From assembly GCA_964644845.1 (NCBI GenBank), contig CAZXXS010000007.1:1-33710 (forward strand): 33,710 nt of DNA. The letters are read 5' to 3'. Of the stretch, positions 31,541-33,710 are shown one piece after another. The stretch is from Geothermovivens sp964644845 (GTDB lineage Bacteria > Zhuqueibacterota > Zhuqueibacteria > Oleimicrobiales > Geothermoviventaceae). The notes below the pieces were generated by a model, which was not told the origin of the DNA, ran no database searches, and worked only from the letters and a program-made list of their open reading frames with translations. The position numbers were made by a program, and so were the translations under genes. How positions within the stretch are numbered: the first letter of the stretch is position 1; every line of letters begins with the position of its first letter.

Positions 31541-33133
31541 ATGACGCGGCGTGTGTTTTTGATGCTTCTCGCGTTGGTTGTTTCGGGTGCTGCGGAAGCG
31601 CAATACCCGCTTGTGAGGGTGAACACGAGCGACAACCAGCCAGAAGAAATGGCCATCACGATTAATCCGGCGAATCCGGCCAATCTGGTGGCTGCGGCGA
31701 ACCTGAACAACCTGTACTACTCGTTCGACGGCGGCCAAAGCTGGACTGAGAAGCAGATGGGTTCCCGTTACGGTGTGTGGGGTGACCCGAGCCTGGCTGC
31801 GGACAGCCTGGGGACAATCTACTACGCGCACCTTTCAAATCCGCAAAGTGGGCACTGGTTGGACCGGATCGTTGTGCAGGTCTCGCTGGATGGGGGTCGG
31901 TCCTGGAACGCTGGTGTGGGTGTGGGGTTGAACGGAACCAAGCAGCAGGACAAGGAGTGGCTGACCGTCGATTTGACCAACTCGCCTTTCAAGAATACCG
32001 TGTACCTTGCCTGGACGGAGTTCGACCGGTACGGCAGTTCCAACGAGCGCGACAGCACGCGCATTTTGTTCGCCTACTCGGCGGCGCGTGGCTACTACTG
32101 GAGCGAGCCCAGGCGGGTAAGTGACCACGGGGGCAACTGCCTCGATGGCGACGAGACTGTAGAAGGTGCTGTGCCAGCGGTCGGACCGGAGGGGCAAGTC
32201 TACCTGGCCTGGTCGGGCCCTTTGGGTATCATGTTTGACAAGTCCCTGGATGCTGGCCACACTTTTGGCAGAGATGTTTTTGTGGCGGATCAGCCGGGCG
32301 GCTGGGACTTCAGTGTACCCGGAATCAATCGCTGCAACGGACTGCCGATCACGTTGTGCGACGTTTCGGATTCTCCGGCGCGAGGAACGGTGTACGTAGT
32401 CTGGAGTGACCAGCGTCACGGCAACAACGACACGGATGTCTTTCTGGTGAGGTCTCTGGATGGCGGCGAGACCTGGAGTGAACCGGTACGGGTGAATGAC
32501 GACACAACGCGGACGCACCAGTTCTTCCCTTGGGCGACAATTGACCAGACCACCGGGGCGTTGTACGTTGTGTTCTACGATCGTCGTAACTACACGGACA
32601 CGCGTACCGACGTTTACCTGGCCGTGTCCACGGACGGGGGGCAAACATTTACGAATGAGAAAATAAGCCAGTCGCCGTTTAGACCCACTGCGTCTGTCTT
32701 TTTTGGCGACTACATCAACATCGCAGCGGCCAACGGACGCGTGTACCCAATCTGGATGCGGATGGACAACCGGAGGCTGAGTGCTTGGGTTGCGCTGATC
32801 GGCCCACCGGCGACTGGGGTTCCGCCCGGGATATCCCTGCCGAGCGGATTCGTTTTGTCTCCCTGTTACCCCAATCCGTTCAATGCCTCGACGCTGGTAC
32901 GCTACGCGCTGCCTGTTGCCGCGCGCGTTCGGCTGAGCGTGTACAATGTGTCGGGTCGATTGGTTCGTGTCTTAGACGAAGGGCTGGAATCCCCAGGTGA
33001 ACGAGTTGTTCGCTGGGACGGCCGCGACGCTCGCGGTAGGGCGGTAACGTCGGGTACTTATCTGGTACACCTCCGGGCCAGCGCATTTGGGAAGACCTAC
33101 ACAGCACAGACCAAAGTGACCCTTCTGCGGTAG
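31541..33133 (+). CDS. Secreted Asp-box beta-propeller with FlgD-like C-terminal sorting module
   Basis: A 530-residue exported protein. After a signal peptide (about 1-20, cut before QYPLV) come five Asp-boxes with the S-x-D-x-G-x-T/S-W/F pattern: 61-68 (SFDGGQSW), 115-122, 235-242, 305-312 and 363-370. This implies a sialidase/BNR-type propeller. No FRIP (Arg-Ile-Pro) motif, which true sialidases carry, is evident, so enzymatic activity is doubtful. The C-terminal 90 residues begin near LSPCYPNPFN (439-448) and continue LSVYNVSGRLVRVL...WDGRDARGRAVTSGTYLVHL, a FlgD-Ig-like/type IX-style sorting domain. Such modules direct secretion in FCB-group bacteria. GAGGTGA precedes ATG 31541. It probably stands alone, next to the right repeat array. 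Confidence 0.85.
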   Translation: MTRRVFLMLLALVVSGAAEAQYPLVRVNTSDNQPEEMAITINPANPANLVAAANLNNLYYSFDGGQSWTEKQMGSRYGVWGDPSLAADSLGTIYYAHLSNPQSGHWLDRIVVQVSLDGGRSWNAGVGVGLNGTKQQDKEWLTVDLTNSPFKNTVYLAWTEFDRYGSSNERDSTRILFAYSAARGYYWSEPRRVSDHGGNCLDGDETVEGAVPAVGPEGQVYLAWSGPLGIMFDKSLDAGHTFGRDVFVADQPGGWDFSVPGINRCNGLPITLCDVSDSPARGTVYVVWSDQRHGNNDTDVFLVRSLDGGETWSEPVRVNDDTTRTHQFFPWATIDQTTGALYVVFYDRRNYTDTRTDVYLAVSTDGGQTFTNEKISQSPFRPTASVFFGDYINIAAANGRVYPIWMRMDNRRLSAWVALIGPPATGVPPGISLPSGFVLSPCYPNPFNASTLVRYALPVAARVRLSVYNVSGRLVRVLDEGLESPGERVVRWDGRDARGRAVTSGTYLVHLRASAFGKTYTAQTKVTLLR

Positions 33134-33152
33134 CTGTGCCGTGTGCTGCTGT

Positions 33153-33190
33153 GGGCGATTCTTCCCGCTCTCGCCGGGAAAGAAGTGCCC
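33153..33190 (+). terminator. Hairpin after the propeller gene, possible terminator
   Basis: A long imperfect stem joins GGGC and TTCTTCCCG (33153-33167) to CGGGAAAGAA and GCCC (33175-33190), with a 2x2 internal loop and one bulged base. It lies 20 nt after the stop codon. There is no U-run, so intrinsic termination is uncertain. Confidence 0.4.
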
Positions 33191-33199
33191 GGCGTTCAG

Positions 33200-33371
33200 A
33201 TGAAAACCGGGTGAAACCGGTTCTGGACGGGGGGGTGGTTAGCTGCTTGGTGCGCAAGGCGTCCCCTGGTGCTACGACCGCTGGTCCTCCCGGTAGGTGA
33301 CGCATTCTTCGCAGAAAAGCCACCTTCAGGCGGCGCACTTTCTTCCTGTAGCCCGGGGTTGGATCCCCGGG
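33200..33371 (-). repeat. Composite hairpin repeat, inverted copy (partial A, then B)
   Basis: Read on the minus strand this has the module order of the left array. Module B is at 33319-33371 (CCCGGGG/CCCCGGG at 33352-33358/33365-33371, with GCCACCT-TC-AGGCGGC), and a partial module A at 33205-33222 (AACCGG/CCGGTT) lacks the second CCGGGGACT hairpin. The stem mismatch in the B hairpin (GCCACC against GGCGGC) suggests an older, eroding copy. Confidence 0.65.
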
Positions 33372-33460
33372 TGGGCATCGGGGAGCTCCACAGACTGACT
33401 GTACCGGGAGTTTCTGGGCAAGGAGAGGTGCGTGTGTTCTGCAAGGCGTCTCCTTTTGCG

Positions 33461-33656
33461 CGGCAGAATAAATTCTGCCGCTGAATCTTCGCCGGGTCCG
33501 CCTGCGCGGACGTACCCTTTCGCCGAGGACTGAAGTCCCCGGCTACGTCAGATGAAAACCAGCTAAAGCCGGTTCTACTTGTGTGGGTAGTCCGGTAGAA
33601 GGAGCGGCCTTCAGGCGGCGGTCTTGTTTCCCGTAGCCCGGGGATTGATCCCCGGG
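33461..33656 (-). repeat. Composite hairpin repeat, inverted copy (A, D, C and adjacent B)
   Basis: The modules are module C CGGCAGAAT/ATTCTGCCG (33461-33469/33472-33480), module D GTCCGC-CTGC-GCGGAC (33496-33511), module A 33519-33574 (CCGAGGACT hairpin and AACCAGC-TAAA-GCCGGTT), and a neighbouring module B 33604-33656 (CCCGGGGAT-TG-ATCCCCGGG). On the minus strand the order is B, A, D, C, matching the A-D-C order of the left array. The linker beyond C (about 33425-33460, reversed) aligns with the left unit 2 linker (CTGCAGAAC against TTGCAGAAC). The array continues to the window edge. Confidence 0.7.
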
Positions 33657-33710
33657 CGGAAAGGCGTGACCTGGCCGGATTTGTGTGGGTTTCACACGCA
33701 GCGGAGTTCA

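Noticed and set aside
31541..33133. Calling the propeller a sialidase (nanH)
   Set aside because: Asp-boxes alone are not diagnostic, and the FRIP motif is not seen.

Overview
The window is a 33.7 kb chromosomal segment of a moderately GC-rich bacterium. Every gene I can support, about 21 intact CDSs plus one pseudogene, lies on the + strand. Three features together suggest an uncultivated lineage of the FCB (Fibrobacterota-Chlorobiota-Bacteroidota) assemblage, for example near Calditrichota or KSB1-like groups: two PorV/PorQ-type outer-membrane barrels, a beta-propeller protein with a C-terminal FlgD-like/type IX-style module, and a 31-residue COX24/bS22-like ribosomal protein. Bacteroidota proper is less likely, because strong AGGAGG Shine-Dalgarno sites and sigma70-type TTGACT-N17-TATACT promoters are used. 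This placement is inference; no rRNA or other strong phylogenetic marker was recognised here.

Layout. 1-1255: an array of composite hairpin repeats of about 300 bp. 1279-2715: a compact unit (promoter, sppA, HU, bS22-like, terminator). 2750-5418: a REC-PAS-GAF-histidine kinase followed by a lone receiver domain. 5753-12311: xseA, a decaying DUF4258/YgiT toxin-antitoxin pair, then xseB-dxs-nadK with its own promoter, then an orphan AAA+ ATPase. 12408-16158: mutS and a PorV-like barrel. 16291-20630: yicC-remA-gmk, a terminator, then rpoZ-coaBC-type 4 uracil-DNA glycosylase. 20704-25347: dnaB, a bifunctional RelA/SpoT, a second HU-like protein and ruvX, closed by a terminator. 25396-25548: an island between two terminators that may encode a small RNA. 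25815-31219: lnt, a second PorV-like barrel, a small membrane-anchored unknown, bamD and nadD. 31541-33133: the secreted Asp-box propeller. 33200-33656: the same hairpin-repeat family in inverted orientation.

How the genes fit together. Most of the block is housekeeping: DNA repair and replication (xseAB, mutS, UDG, dnaB, ruvX), nucleotide and cofactor supply (gmk, nadK, nadD, coaBC, dxs), stringent response (rsh with rpoZ) and envelope biogenesis (lnt, bamD, barrels, sppA). The accessory or unexplained material consists of the repeat arrays, the broken toxin-antitoxin module between xseA and xseB, the AAA+ ATPase between nadK and mutS, and three structured intergenic regions (5560-5688, 25396-25548, 29544-29685). 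No complete novel multi-gene system was found. The strongest unexplained signals are the inverted repeat arrays and the candidate structured RNAs.
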